64,000 bases of DNA from Spirodela intermedia. Its lineage: Eukaryota > Streptophyta > Magnoliopsida > Alismatales > Araceae. The translations under genes and the position numbers were made by a program. The stretch covers positions 8,282,721 to 8,346,720 of the forward strand of contig LR746270.1 of assembly GCA_902729315.2 (NCBI GenBank), given 5' to 3'. Under the pieces are notes generated by a model that saw only the letters and a program-made list of their open reading frames with translations, had not been told where the DNA came from and did not search any database. Of this stretch, positions 1 to 11,190 are shown piece by piece (the stretch's first letter is position 1; each line of letters opens with the position of its first letter).

Positions 1-3000
1 TCCTCCGACCGGCGGCCCGCGGCGCTCCGCCGGCTGGTGAGGGGCGCCCTCTCCTTCTCCGGGCGGCGCTGGATGCAACGGCTCTTCACTCAACGCCCCC
101 CCGAGGCGGGGCTGACCTGCGCTGCCGCCGCCGACGCCGCCGCCGCCGGCCCCTCGGAGAAGGACTACGGCAGCACCCGGAACCTGCAGTGGGCCCACGG
201 AAAGGCCGGCGAGGACAGAGTCCACGTCGTGCTGTCGGAAGAGCAGGGCTGGCTGTTCGTCGGCATCTACGACGGCTTTAGCGGCCCCGACGCCCCGGAC
301 TTCCTCATGGGCAACCTGTACAAGGCCATCGACAGAGAACTGGAAGGCCTGCTCTGGGACTTTGAGGATGGTGACCCTGGGACCAACGCTCCAAGATCTT
401 CGGAAGAACAACTCTCGCGCACTGAAAAAGTGCCCGCAGAGGATGCCACCGGAAGTGGGGCGGCGAATGGATCGTTAGAAGATCAAAAGATGGAGAAGAA
501 CGGCAATGCTGATGCGCGTTTTGATGATGGAGAAGAATGCGGTGGTGATGGGCCGCCGAGCAAGGAAGAGACCGACTCGTCCTCCAAGCTTTCTGGCCAT
601 GGCAGGAAGAGCAAGCGTCTCTACGAGCTGCTCCAGATGGAGCTCATGGAAGAGCAGAATGCCAGGGCCTCCCCCTCGGTCTCCAGCAGGACGGCAGATG
701 GTGTTCCGCATGATCCAGAGCTGGCCCTCTGCCGTGCCCAGTCCTGCTCGGAGAAGGAAGAGCACGCGCCAGAGCAGACGATGGGGAAGAAGAAGATGAA
801 GAAGATATCCCTGGTTGGGTCGAAGATGAAGCTGGTGTACAGCAAGCGCAAGTCCATCCGCAAGAAGCTCTTCCCCTGGAGCTACGACTGGCACAGGGAT
901 CCGACACAAGACGATGATGGTGATAAGGCGGCGCCCGGCTCGTCCTCGTCGGTCATCAGGAGGTGCAAGGCAGGCCCGGTGGATCACGATGCCGTCCTGA
1001 AGGCGCTCTCCCAGGCCCTCGAAGCCACCGAGGCAGCTTTCATGGACATGGTCGAGAGGGCCCTGGACAGGAACCCCGAGCTGGCCCTCATGGGCTCCTG
1101 CGTCCTCGTCATGCTGATGAAGGACCAGGACGTCTACACCATGAACCTCGGGGACAGTCGAGTCATCCTGGCGCAGGAGAGGCCGAGCGCGCAGCATCTC
1201 AACCCGAATGCGGCAAACCAGTCTCTTGTGCGCGTGGAGCTGGACAGGATATCGGAGGAGTCCCCCATGCGGAACCCGAACAGCCACGTCTGCAAGATAA
1301 ACAAGAACAGAGAGCTTTCCATTTACAGACTGAAGCTGAGGGCCGTCCAGTTGACCACCGATCACAGCACCGACGTCGAAGAGGTATGAGGATTTGCAGA
1401 GCGGAAACGACTCCTCTCTCTATGATAATGCCATGTTCCCGGTTGGATTACCTGCATCATACATCGATTATATTTCATCACGCTCTTGCATATATGTGTA
1501 TATCTATATCTATATATCTATGTTTATATAAATATATTTTCTTGGCATGGGCTGCTATCTTGGTTAATACGGTGGCATACATTAGTGCCACTACCGAAGA
1601 AATGGGCGCCAATTGTTTGCACGCAATATGCGAGTGGCACTCATTGCTGAAATCAATGTGGGATTTTTGAGCTGCCAATTTTAGATGTATTTTGTTATTT
1701 CCCACATTCAGAATGCAAAATATCATCCTTGTGTTCAACCATGCAGTCCCGCAGAGAGGCCTCTTTCGCAGCATGACTGTGTATCATATTGCTGTACTTC
1801 CTTGGAGGATGAATATGCTAGCAATTTGGTTGCGACTACATCGTCCCTGTCTAGATATGATGGTCTCTGGAGCAGGAGAAAGCTGGCTAGGAAGGAAAAT
1901 ACAGTAGATCAGCTATCTATTGTGTTTTGATTTTATCTAAAAGTCCATATGCATTCTATCCATTCATTCACTGGGTAGGATTTGACATTAAATTATGAAT
2001 TAGGCCTTAATTCCAGTTTTACATGCTATTCTTCAGACATTGATTCTCCCATCTCGATGACCTGGTGCAATTTGCAGGAGGTTCTCAGGATAAAAGCTGA
2101 GCACCCTGACGATGTTCAAGCTGTCTTTAATGATAGGGTGAAGGGTCAGTTGAAAGTCACTCGAGCATTTGGAGCGGGGTTTCTGAAGAAGGTGAGGATC
2201 TCAAATCGTGTGTGCCATACCGTTGATTTCCAGTGAGTGGCATCCTAGAATCCAAAAGTTTCAGTCTTTTTAAGAACTCCAATCCATGCTCACCCTGAGA
2301 AATGCTCCGCATTTTTGTGCTTCAATTGCTGAAGATATTCTTTGGCCCCAGTCGAATAAGCTCCGTAACTTGTTCATGCTTGAAGTCCGAGATGTGCATT
2401 AGATGTCTGCAATGGATGAATGAACACTGGGATGCCGATACATATTATTATTCTCTCCAGTTCTTATCCGAAGTGATGAAGATGGGGGGAATTCTGAGAG
2501 ATTGCCCGTCTGTCTCACTTGAACAGGACGCAGGCCGAGAATCCTCTCTTCTTTTCATATCATCCCCCTCCCTCCCTCCCTCCTTTGAGTTCGCAAATCT
2601 CTTGCCCTTTTTTTTTCCCGCTTCAACAGTCAACGATCATCAAGAATAGGTAATAGGGCATGGCATAAATTTCCTTTGAAGGAGTACCCCCATGAATTTC
2701 TTCTCTTTTTTTTTTTTAAAGATTTATGTTTTGGTTGCCACTTGGGAGTGACGTGATCCTTTGATCTGCTTTCTTTGCAGCCAAATTTTAATGAAGCGCT
2801 GCTGGAGATGTTCAGAATCAATTATGTGGGAACGCTGCCGTACGTCAGCTGCGTTCCGTCGATCGTCCACCACCGCCTCTGCCCCGGCGACCGCTTCCTG
2901 GTCCTCTCCTCGGACGGGCTCTACCAGTACTTCAGCAACGAGGAGGTGATCTCCCACGTCGCCTGGTTCATGGACAACGTCCCTGAGGGAGACCCTGCCC

Positions 3001-3428
3001 AGTACCTCATTGCGGAGCTTCTCTTTCGCGCCGCCAAGAAGAACGGTAATGCTCCTCACTGCAGATTCCTCGGAAATTATTTAAATGATCTCGCCACGGC
3101 GATTTTTCTCGGTATATCATTTTCTAGAAACCTCTTGTGCATGGTGCGGTTTTTATTTTTATTTTATTTATTTTTAAAAAACCTGTTTTTATTTTTTCTT
3201 CATGCGCCGAGGGTGGGCTGATTTCTGGCTGCTATTCAAGTGTCTATCTAATGAATGCGCTGGGCTGACGTATGAGGGTGGTTGACTTTGTGGGAAACAG
3301 GGATGGACTTTCATGCGCTGTTGGATATTCCCCACGGCGATCGCCGCAAGTACCATGATGACGTTTCGGTCATGGTGGTCTCTCTTGAAGGTAGAATCTG
3401 GAGATCGTCGGGTTTGACTTCTCTCTAA
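1..3428 (+). CDS. POLTERGEIST-like protein phosphatase 2C (5' partial)
   Basis: This is a PP2C-family Ser/Thr phosphatase of the plant POL/PLL subgroup, which dephosphorylates signalling partners at the plasma membrane in stem-cell and stress pathways (family knowledge). The exons I read are 1-1383, 2078-2191, 2781-3045 and 3301-3428, giving 629 residues in frame. The gene enters from the left edge with no start codon in the window. Visible motifs are [17 protein letters not shown] (metal-binding start of the PP2C fold), [15 protein letters not shown] with [26 protein letters not shown], and the tail [15 protein letters not shown] with the late metal-binding Asp. A long acidic and basic insert splits the phosphatase domain and contains [10 protein letters not shown], a mark of this subgroup. 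Introns are GT-AG. The subgroup is clear; the exact paralogue is not. Confidence 0.9.
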
Positions 3429-4133
3429 AAATATTTCGTCTTCCTTTTCTCTCCCAAATTTGGGAGCCTTTTTGTTCCTCATAATGCGACGATTTGTCAT
3501 ATATAGAAATTTTAAAAGGAAAAAGAAAAGGAAATTCCTTCCATCCATCTCCTCCATCTTGTTGCATATGTTTCAGTCCTCTGTAAATAAGAGCAAAGAA
3601 AAACCTTGTCTTCTCATATTCTAGAGGATCCTGAGCAGCGTTAGTGGAGTTGACGACTCCCAAGTTGTGGGAAGTTTGAATTAATAACACAAAAGGTCAA
3701 CTGTGTCAATAAAATCTTCAACAATTATAAGTCAAAGTTTCCGATAATTGGAAAAAAATAAAATAAACTGGATGGATGACCCGACCCACCCACGTTTCGT
3801 TGAACAGTCACCACCAAGTGAACCAAATGTGATGTGAGAATCCAACCGGTGGTCCCCAGAGCAGGAGATCAAGCTTTCCCCGTCCGGCTAGCTCCCTCCC
3901 CATTTTCGGGATCGTTGACTTTGATCTCCTCTTCGCAAGCGTTAATCCCTGTCAAAATCTTTTACATGAACTGGAATCTGTTTCTCCATACGATCATATA
4001 TATGATGAAACAAAACAATCCCTTTCTAAAAGAAGAAAGCGGGAAAGTTCAAAGAATTTATAGAGCAGAGAACGCGGACGAGAGCCCCTTTTCCTAACAC
4101 TCGGCGATCGAACTGCCTGACGTCAGAGTCGCA
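3429..4133. other. Convergent 3' flanks of PP2C and uL4
   Basis: No coding region is supported here. The stretch separates two genes that end towards each other and must hold both 3'UTRs and polyadenylation signals. The AATAAA-like string near 3708 and the A/T-rich text to about 3770 would suit the PP2C transcript end. Confidence 0.5.
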
Positions 4134-7100
4134 TCAGCGGTTGATGGGCGTGTGCATCCGGTCAACTATCCTGTTCACAGCGTCCCTGCTCATCACAAGC
4201 GTGTCGTGTTGGAGGATGCTGTACACATTTAGACCCTGCAGCAGCGATATTATACAACACATTATATATATATTATGCATTTAAATGAAGAGAGATGAGA
4301 GACGGTGAATCCCAAGGGAGATGGAAGGCAAAAATGGCAGGGGCTTACAATCGAAGGGAGCACATTGACGTAGTGGATGTTCTGCGTGGCCAGCTGTAAG
4401 TTGGAATCTATGGGGCCGCCATCCACGAGCAGGACCTTCTTGGCATTCTCCATCTGAGAGACTGCGGTCACAACGTACTTTGTCTTGTGGCTGGGCATGG
4501 CGAGGTCCTCGAAGATTATAAGCTGGTTATACACGCAGTAAAATGTTCCATAAGCCCACCGACGATGAGGGAGTAAGCCCGAAGAAGCTTCCATCTCCCA
4601 TCCAAAAAAGTACACACAATGCAGAAAAAAAAGAGCTGCATCAGATAAACCAGATAGCTTCCACGAGATAAAGATCAAAAAAAAAAAAAAAAGTTAAAAT
4701 CTACAGTTGAGTGACACAGATAGAGAGAGATGCTGTGAAAAATGTTCATTACTGTATCTAATTATAATTACATACATGGTTGGCTTTCTGAAGAAACCAA
4801 TGCTACTGGTTCCATTCAGTTGTGGCAAAGTTACATGATTCTTCCTGTGATGAAGACAACAGAGATAATGATACATGATTTTCCACGACAGCAATTTCTT
4901 AGAACACGTAGACAAGCAATTCCACAATTTAAACATGAAACAATTTGTGAGATTTTTAAGAACAAAACGTTCGACCCTGTAGGCTAAGAAAATGATGAAC
5001 TTTTCTCACACATTCTTTCAACCATGTATACGTTGAAGGTGCCAGTTTTGCATACTTATCTCCATCGCAAATCCCTGATGGACAATGTTCAATCCTTTTG
5101 ATCATGCATTAATTAACCTAAAACTATTAAGCTTATAATTATAATTAAAATAAAAATAAATAAAACTTATTTTTGTCATTGGGTTGGAGCACAGACGATC
5201 CTAGCCTCTTATGTGAATGATCTATGTCACTAAGACATCAAAGACCCATCGTAAACTTATGCAAAGATCAGGCATATTATGCCGAGCTGGATATGGGAGG
5301 AACAACTAAGTACATTGACGTTAAAAAGGGCAATGACGATCAACACAAGTGAATACATGTGTGTGTGCATGCGTGTGTGTGTGCGTGTGTATATATATAT
5401 ATATTCTGATGTCATAATGGGCCAAGGAGAATTGGGCATTCATGTGCATAACAAAAAAGGCAATGCCTCAAATTTATCCAAGGAGTATGAGAAATGAAAA
5501 CAAAAGATTAGTACTAGCTTCGACACAGGTAATAAATAGAATAAAATATAGTCATCCAAATGTGTTTAATCATGCACACGCAGGATAAAAGATTAGATAC
5601 CGGTCAACTGCATTGGACGGAAGAACGCAAAAGAAGTCCTTTTACTTTCAATCAAGTTTACGAAACGAAAAAAAAAAAAAAAAGAATGATTCCAAACTAC
5701 TGGGCAAAAAGTTACGATTGAGCTTCAGGAAATAAGAAGATAAGATATCCCACAAATGTGACGGAAATGCTCAATAATGATAGGGTTTTGATAATTTAGA
5801 ACTTGCCTTTCCTTCTGCAGTTCGGGCTGATAAAGCAATTTTCAGACCTAGACGGCGGACCTTCTTTTGCAGTTTGATAGCATGGCTTCTAGGCTTTGGA
5901 CCATGCATGGTAGCACCATGCCTGAACTGTAATACAACAACATTATATTAAACACAGACGTTAAATCAGATAGCAAGACCAAACGAGATATCTGGAAGAG
6001 TTATGTGTTGGATGCACATATAAGCTACATAAGCACTACTTTTTTGTCACAGAATTAGTGATCTAGCCGACTATCCATGCACTAAAATTGATTGGCCACA
6101 ATAGACTCAAATGTATAAATAAGTCTAAAAAATATCAAGTGAGCACATCAGACATATTGGTGTCTAAAAAAAATTATTATCCATTCATTCAAAACATTAA
6201 AAAAATCATTCACCTGTGGGCCACGCAACGTCCCATGCCTTGCTCTCCCGGTGCCCTTTTGTCTCCATGGTTTTCTCCCAGTTCCACTGACTTCACTGAT
6301 TGTTTTTGTTGAGTGCGTTCCCTAAAAAAATGAAAAGCTATGTTAGAAGTAGAAAATAAAACCAACGTTCAAAACATGCAGAAATTTTCATAAAACAACA
6401 GTCACGTGGCAGAAATAATACTGAAACCCATTAAAGTTCCTATACATTAAACTGTTTGCCTGGGACATGCTTACTAATAAAATGTTCTTAACGAAGATGG
6501 AAGATTCGGCCTTGATCATAAATTAAGAAAGTGGCACAGTGTCCCGGGGAGTGAAAATGTTTTAAGTCTCCATGTCCCTACGGAACACTGAACAAGCGAC
6601 AGTGTAATACCTGTTGTCGCTTTGCAAGTTGCCACCTTACAACACGATGAACAATATCCTTTCTAATTGGCACATCAAAGACATCACCCGCTAAAACCAT
6701 CAAACCTTTGTCTTCATTCTGAAAATTTGTTACCCTTGTCACTAGGTCAGCATACTGCCCTGCAATGTGACAAATGCATTAATTTATTCCCCCAACAAGG
6801 GATCATGACGGTGATAATAGAATAGAAATTGGATCATTGCGGCAATATAAAAAAATTTAGCACTTATGTTCATTCGTAGCAATACTGATTGTGGTCCCAA
6901 TAAAGAATACGCAATCCCCGGCATGTAACAATCATCCTAATATATTCACAGCTTCATGAATCCTTTTACCTAACTCGTGTTGCAGCTGTCCTTCAGTCCA
7001 AATCCCCTTTGCAGACAATGACTAGAGGGCAGGCATTAATCGTGTACACTCATCTCTGTCTACCTTTCATCGTCCTAATATCTGTGTGACTTCAGTCAAC

Positions 7101-8358
7101 CCATATTATTGCGTTTTTTTTAGCCACTTTTCCTTTATAACTTTCAAGTCTTGATTCAGTTCAAGGCATTGTCTTCATTAACAAAAATGAACAGTATGAA
7201 ACGCAAAATACCAATATCCTTCTATGTAAGTTTTTGTTCACCCCGGTTCAATATGTCCATACAGAGACTTTAAATCTATCTTGATTGAACTCGTGACGGA
7301 AAGATGTTAATGCTATAAAATTCAATGTGCTGTTCGAACAAATCAACCTTGTTTCATATCCTATTTTCGTCGAGTATTTTACACATATGGTCCCCATTCT
7401 ATACAATGAATCTGAGGGGTTCAGAAACTTGACTGCAGTCGTCTTCTTAACCTTTTAACACTCGGAATTTTTTTCACAACTTTGCTGTGGATTTTAACAT
7501 GCTCAAGGACGTGATCCATCGAGAAAACATTGGCCAGACACCTGACCTCGAGAGACGAGAACGTGGCATGAAGTAGGAGGAAGTCTTAAAAGCTATAGAA
7601 AAAGGTTTAAAATCAATAGCATAAATACGAACAGCAATCCATTTTAGTTATGAATGCAATCAATAAGTACTTTATTAGTATAAAAATAAAACTAGAAAAA
7701 AGATAACCGAATGCTGGATTATAGAAAAAAATAATTTTGAATTATCATCACAATGTAGTATCTGCATACATCATACCTGTAAAATATTTCATTAACCGTG
7801 AAAATCATTCAGTATGCAAATGTCGCAAGTACTCGAGACAAAAAAAACGCAAACCAAGCAGTGAACCCAATACCTAGAGGACGATCAGGAATCAGGACCT
7901 TCTGCTTCGACAGCAACTCTTGGGGGAATACGACTTCCTGCCCCTGTGAACCCAACACCGTCGTAGAGAAGCACTTGGAAGTGATGGAAGACATGCCTTG
8001 CTGCGTATGATCAGTTGCAATGGTAAGGCAACCATCAAGAAGTACACACACACACACACACCAGAAATACGGTAACAAGGGCCTCGAGTTCATTTTAACA
8101 AGATTGAAAAAATTAATTTACTCTCGCCACCGAATGTCAAACTATATCTGCTCCCCTTCGAGTATCTTCCACACGAGGTTTCGTGGAGTAAATAAACAAG
8201 CCCTAAACCCTCCCGGAGGGGAACAAAAACCTCACCTTTGCCCATGGGCTCGGCGCGAACTGGCTTCCACAGCTCTTGGCCCCGGGAGAAAGCGGAGGTA
8301 CCTGGTGGCGCCGCCCACTCCGGGCAATCCGAGAGAGGAGCCTCGCGGCCATCAGCAT
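4134..8358 (-). CDS. Organellar (probably mitochondrial) ribosomal protein L4, uL4m
   Basis: This is a large-subunit ribosomal protein of the L4/L1 family. Seven exons on the minus strand are 8358-8236, 8000-7874, 6759-6611, 6321-6214, 5926-5807, 4522-4349 and 4235-4134, together 300 residues. The start is the first in-frame ATG ([10 protein letters not shown]); a second at 8352 is possible. The N-terminus is basic and hydroxylated, as in a mitochondrial presequence. Family marks are [56 protein letters not shown], and the tail [19 protein letters not shown]. Exon 5 ends at 5807 with AAG followed by GCAAGT, so intron 5 looks like a GC-AG intron. Reading it as GC-AG keeps the frame, whereas the nearby GT does not. 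It lies divergent to the PPR gene at 8991. Confidence 0.9.
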
Positions 8359-8990
8359 CCTCTCAGACAGACGATCTCTGCGCTCCAGAAGGCACCGAGC
8401 AGGGAGGGAGGGAGGAAGAGGAGTGGGAGGGCACGATCCCCGAACATAGGCGGAAATTGGACCGCTGAACTGTGTCCAATTAATATCCTTCCACCAAGCC
8501 CGTTAATATATCCAGCCCCAGATGCTCTGGACCTATTATTTACTGGGCCCATGCCCAACCCATTAAAGGCTCAGGAGAGGAAAGGACGAATGTCATCAAG
8601 CCCATTTTCAGCTCTTTATGCAGACCTATCTATATTATTAAATATTTAACATAACTAATATATATATATATATATTCAAAAAATCATGAGATATATTTAA
8701 CTTACGACTGACGAAAGTTTAATCGAGAGAAAAATACAGAGGTATACGCGTTCCCAAGCCAAAAGATTACATTCACCTATTTCCCCTTGGTGGGCATTTA
8801 TTTTAGCATTTTCTCTCTTTCTAAATATTTTTCTCAGGTGACAAAGAGCTAATTTTATTTATTTATTAATTTATTGAATAGAAAAAATGACGCCCACTTC
8901 AGGTTTCAGCCATTTCTGGGATCTATTTATTACTCGCCAGCCGCCCTGCTATCGAGATCATGCAAATAGATTTGATTCCGGAGAGAGCAT
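8359..8990. promoter_or_regulatory. Divergent promoter between uL4 and the PPR gene
   Basis: This is a spacer of about 630 bp between two genes transcribed away from each other. It contains TGGGCC/TGGGCT-type (site II) words at 8544-8549, 8553-8557 (as GCCCA) and 8599-8604 (as AGCCCA). Site II elements are known from plant promoters of ribosomal and mitochondrial housekeeping genes, which fits both neighbours. An AT run with a TA repeat lies at 8650-8676. Confidence 0.5.
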
Positions 8991-10571
8991 ATGACGGGGG
9001 CGGCGGCGGCGGCGCGGGGCCTGGCGGAGGCCGTCTGCGCCGCCGCCGGCCGCGGCTGCTTCCGCGAGGCCCTCTCCCTCTACGCCGCCCTCCACCGTAG
9101 CGCCGCCGCCGTCTCCGGCGGCGGGTGGGAGACCTTCGCCGCCACCGCCGCCCTGAAGGCCTGCGCCCGCCTCCCCCACCTGCGCGGCGGCGCCGCCATC
9201 CACGCGCAAGCCCGCAAGCTCGGCTTTGCCCCCTCCGACGTCTACGTCCACACGGCCCTCGTCGATCTCTACGCCAAAACCGGCGGCGCCACCCACGCCC
9301 GGAAGCTGTTCGACGAAATGCCCGCCCCAAACACCGTAACCTGGAATTCCCTCCTCTCCGCCCACGTCAACTCTGGCTGCCTCGCCGCCGCCTGCGAGGT
9401 CTTCTTCGCAATGCCAGCGAGAGACGCCGTCTCGTGGAACGCGATGATCTCGGGCCACGCCAAAGCTGGAGACATGGCCGCCGCCGCGGCCCTGTTCCAG
9501 AGGATGCCGGAGAAGAACGCCGAGTCGTGGAATGCGCTGATCAGCGGCCTTGCCGCCTGTGGGGACATGCCGTCGGCGAGGAAACTGTTCGACGAAATGC
9601 CGCAGAGGAGCCAAGTCTCGTGGATCGCCATGATCGGCGGCTACACAAGGCAGGGGGACGTGATTGCCGCAGAGCACCTGTTCGACGAAATGCCGCGCAG
9701 GAGCACGCCCGCGTGGAACGCGATGGTGGCGTGCTACGCGCAGAACGGGCGCCCGCGGGAGGCGCTGCTGCTGTTCTTGAGAATGCAGAAGACCCACGTC
9801 GGCGGCGGAGCGGAAGCCCAGCCGGACGGGAAGACCTTCTCGAGTCTACTTTCCGCCTGCGCGCAGCTGGGGGAGCTCCGCTTCGGCCGGTGGGCGTTGA
9901 CCCACATCGCCGCCGCCGGGATCCCACTGGACGACCATCTGCGGACGGCCCTCGTTGACCTCCACGCCAAATGCGGGGACATCGACGGGGCGTTCCGGCT
10001 CTTCCGAGGATTGACGCTCAGGGACGTGGTCTCCTACAGCGCGATGATCGTCGGCTGCGGGATTAACGGCAGGTCAACCGAGGCCATCTCCCTGTACGGG
10101 GAGATGGGGGAGGAGGGGATCTCCCCCAACGCCGTCACCTTCGTTGGGTTGCTCGCGGCGTACAGCCATGCGGGGATGGTGGAAGAAGGCTGCCGGTGCT
10201 TCGCCGGCATGGCGGCGGAGCACGGGATCTCTCCGACGGTGGACCACTACGCCATCATCGTCGACCTCCTCGGCAGGGCCGGCCGGCTGGAGGAGGCCTA
10301 CAACGTGGCCTGCCGCATGCCGGTGGCGCCGCACGCTGGCGTGTGGGGGGCTCTGCTGCTCGCCTGCCGGCTGCACGGTGGCGTGGAGCTCGGCGAGGTT
10401 GCCGCCCGCCGCTGCTCCGAGCTCGAGCCGGATTCAGCCGCCCACCTCGTCGTCCTGGCTAATATCTACGCCGCCGCCGGCAGATGGGACGAGGCCAGGG
10501 CCCTGTGGACTGCCATGGAAGAGGGGGGGGTCACCAAGGTACGTGGGTGCAGTTGGACGGAGTCCAGTTGA
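8991..10571 (+). CDS. Pentatricopeptide repeat protein, PLS class, E subgroup
   Basis: This is an intronless 526-residue PPR protein, a sequence-specific RNA-binding protein that acts in mitochondria or plastids on editing, splicing or stability (family knowledge). Tandem helical repeats are visible from about residue 60 to 440, with units such as VTWNSLLSAHVNSGCLAAA, VSWNAMISGHAKAGDMAAA, ESWNALISGLAACGDMPSA and VSYSAMIVGCGINGRSTEA. They are joined by LFDEMP/LFQRMP linkers. The C-terminus has the E motif (ANIYAAAGRWDEARALWTAM, then VRGCSW) and stops there. There is no DYW deaminase domain, so any editing role would need a partner in trans. The ATG at 8991 is the first in frame. GC content is very high, which creates long spurious antisense frames. 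The RNA target cannot be read from the sequence. Confidence 0.93.
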   Translation: MTGAAAAARGLAEAVCAAAGRGCFREALSLYAALHRSAAAVSGGGWETFAATAALKACARLPHLRGGAAIHAQARKLGFAPSDVYVHTALVDLYAKTGGATHARKLFDEMPAPNTVTWNSLLSAHVNSGCLAAACEVFFAMPARDAVSWNAMISGHAKAGDMAAAAALFQRMPEKNAESWNALISGLAACGDMPSARKLFDEMPQRSQVSWIAMIGGYTRQGDVIAAEHLFDEMPRRSTPAWNAMVACYAQNGRPREALLLFLRMQKTHVGGGAEAQPDGKTFSSLLSACAQLGELRFGRWALTHIAAAGIPLDDHLRTALVDLHAKCGDIDGAFRLFRGLTLRDVVSYSAMIVGCGINGRSTEAISLYGEMGEEGISPNAVTFVGLLAAYSHAGMVEEGCRCFAGMAAEHGISPTVDHYAIIVDLLGRAGRLEEAYNVACRMPVAPHAGVWGALLLACRLHGGVELGEVAARRCSELEPDSAAHLVVLANIYAAAGRWDEARALWTAMEEGGVTKVRGCSWTESS

Positions 10572-10987
10572 AAAGGCTTCTCACACAGCGCCTCCGGAGC
10601 CTCTCTTGCCGCCGCCGGTGGTGGCGCCACCTTGGATCCGCGGCGGAGGGGGAGGTGGTTGCCTGTTGTAGCGGCCTGATGGTCGCGGGTTCCGCTGTAT
10701 ACATGCCCGTTGTGAGTCGGATCAGAGACCGTTAACGACTTGACCATATTTGACTAGTCCTTGTCGGAGTGTGTTACCTCAGAGACGGAAAGCTCAGGAT
10801 CCGGAATTTCAAATCTGTTTCCCGACGTCGGAGTGGGTCCCATTTAGTTGGGTCCACGTGCCACGTATGTAGGAAGCCAGCAATACCCAGTTTAGTGGGC
10901 TTGGCCTGAGGTCTACTAAATGGACCCAATTTCTACTTCCAAGCCCATTTCGCGAAATCTTAAGGCGGCGCGACCACCTATATATTT

Positions 10988-11018
<31 letters not shown>

Positions 11019-11019
11019 C

Positions 11020-11062
<43 letters not shown>

Positions 11063-11190
11063 ACGTCCCGCCCTTGTTCTCCTCTCCCCCCCCACCTCTT
11101 TTTCTTCTCCCTGGAGAGTCTGACTGCGGCGATCGGGGAGCCTTAAAGAAGGGAGTCTTCGCTTCAACCGGAGAATCCGTCGTCGCCGCT
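10572..11190. promoter_or_regulatory. NUP98 promoter and 5'UTR with pyrimidine tract
   Basis: This intergenic stretch contains the PPR 3' flank and then TGGGC-type words near 10896-10905 and 10941-10950. A (CT)-rich tract follows at about 10987-11062, and the NUP98 start codon is at 11191. The tract is pyrimidine-rich on the coding strand, as expected of a plant Y-patch or leader. Confidence 0.5.
10987..11062 (+). repeat. (CT)n microsatellite upstream of NUP98
   Basis: This is an interrupted CT dinucleotide tract of about 75 bp, about 130-200 bp before the NUP98 ATG. It probably lies in the leader or core promoter. Confidence 0.8.

Noticed and set aside
8923-9927. Long minus-strand open frames across the PPR gene
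   Set aside because: They are shadows of a very GC-rich sense frame. They have no conserved motifs, while the sense frame has clear PPR repeats.
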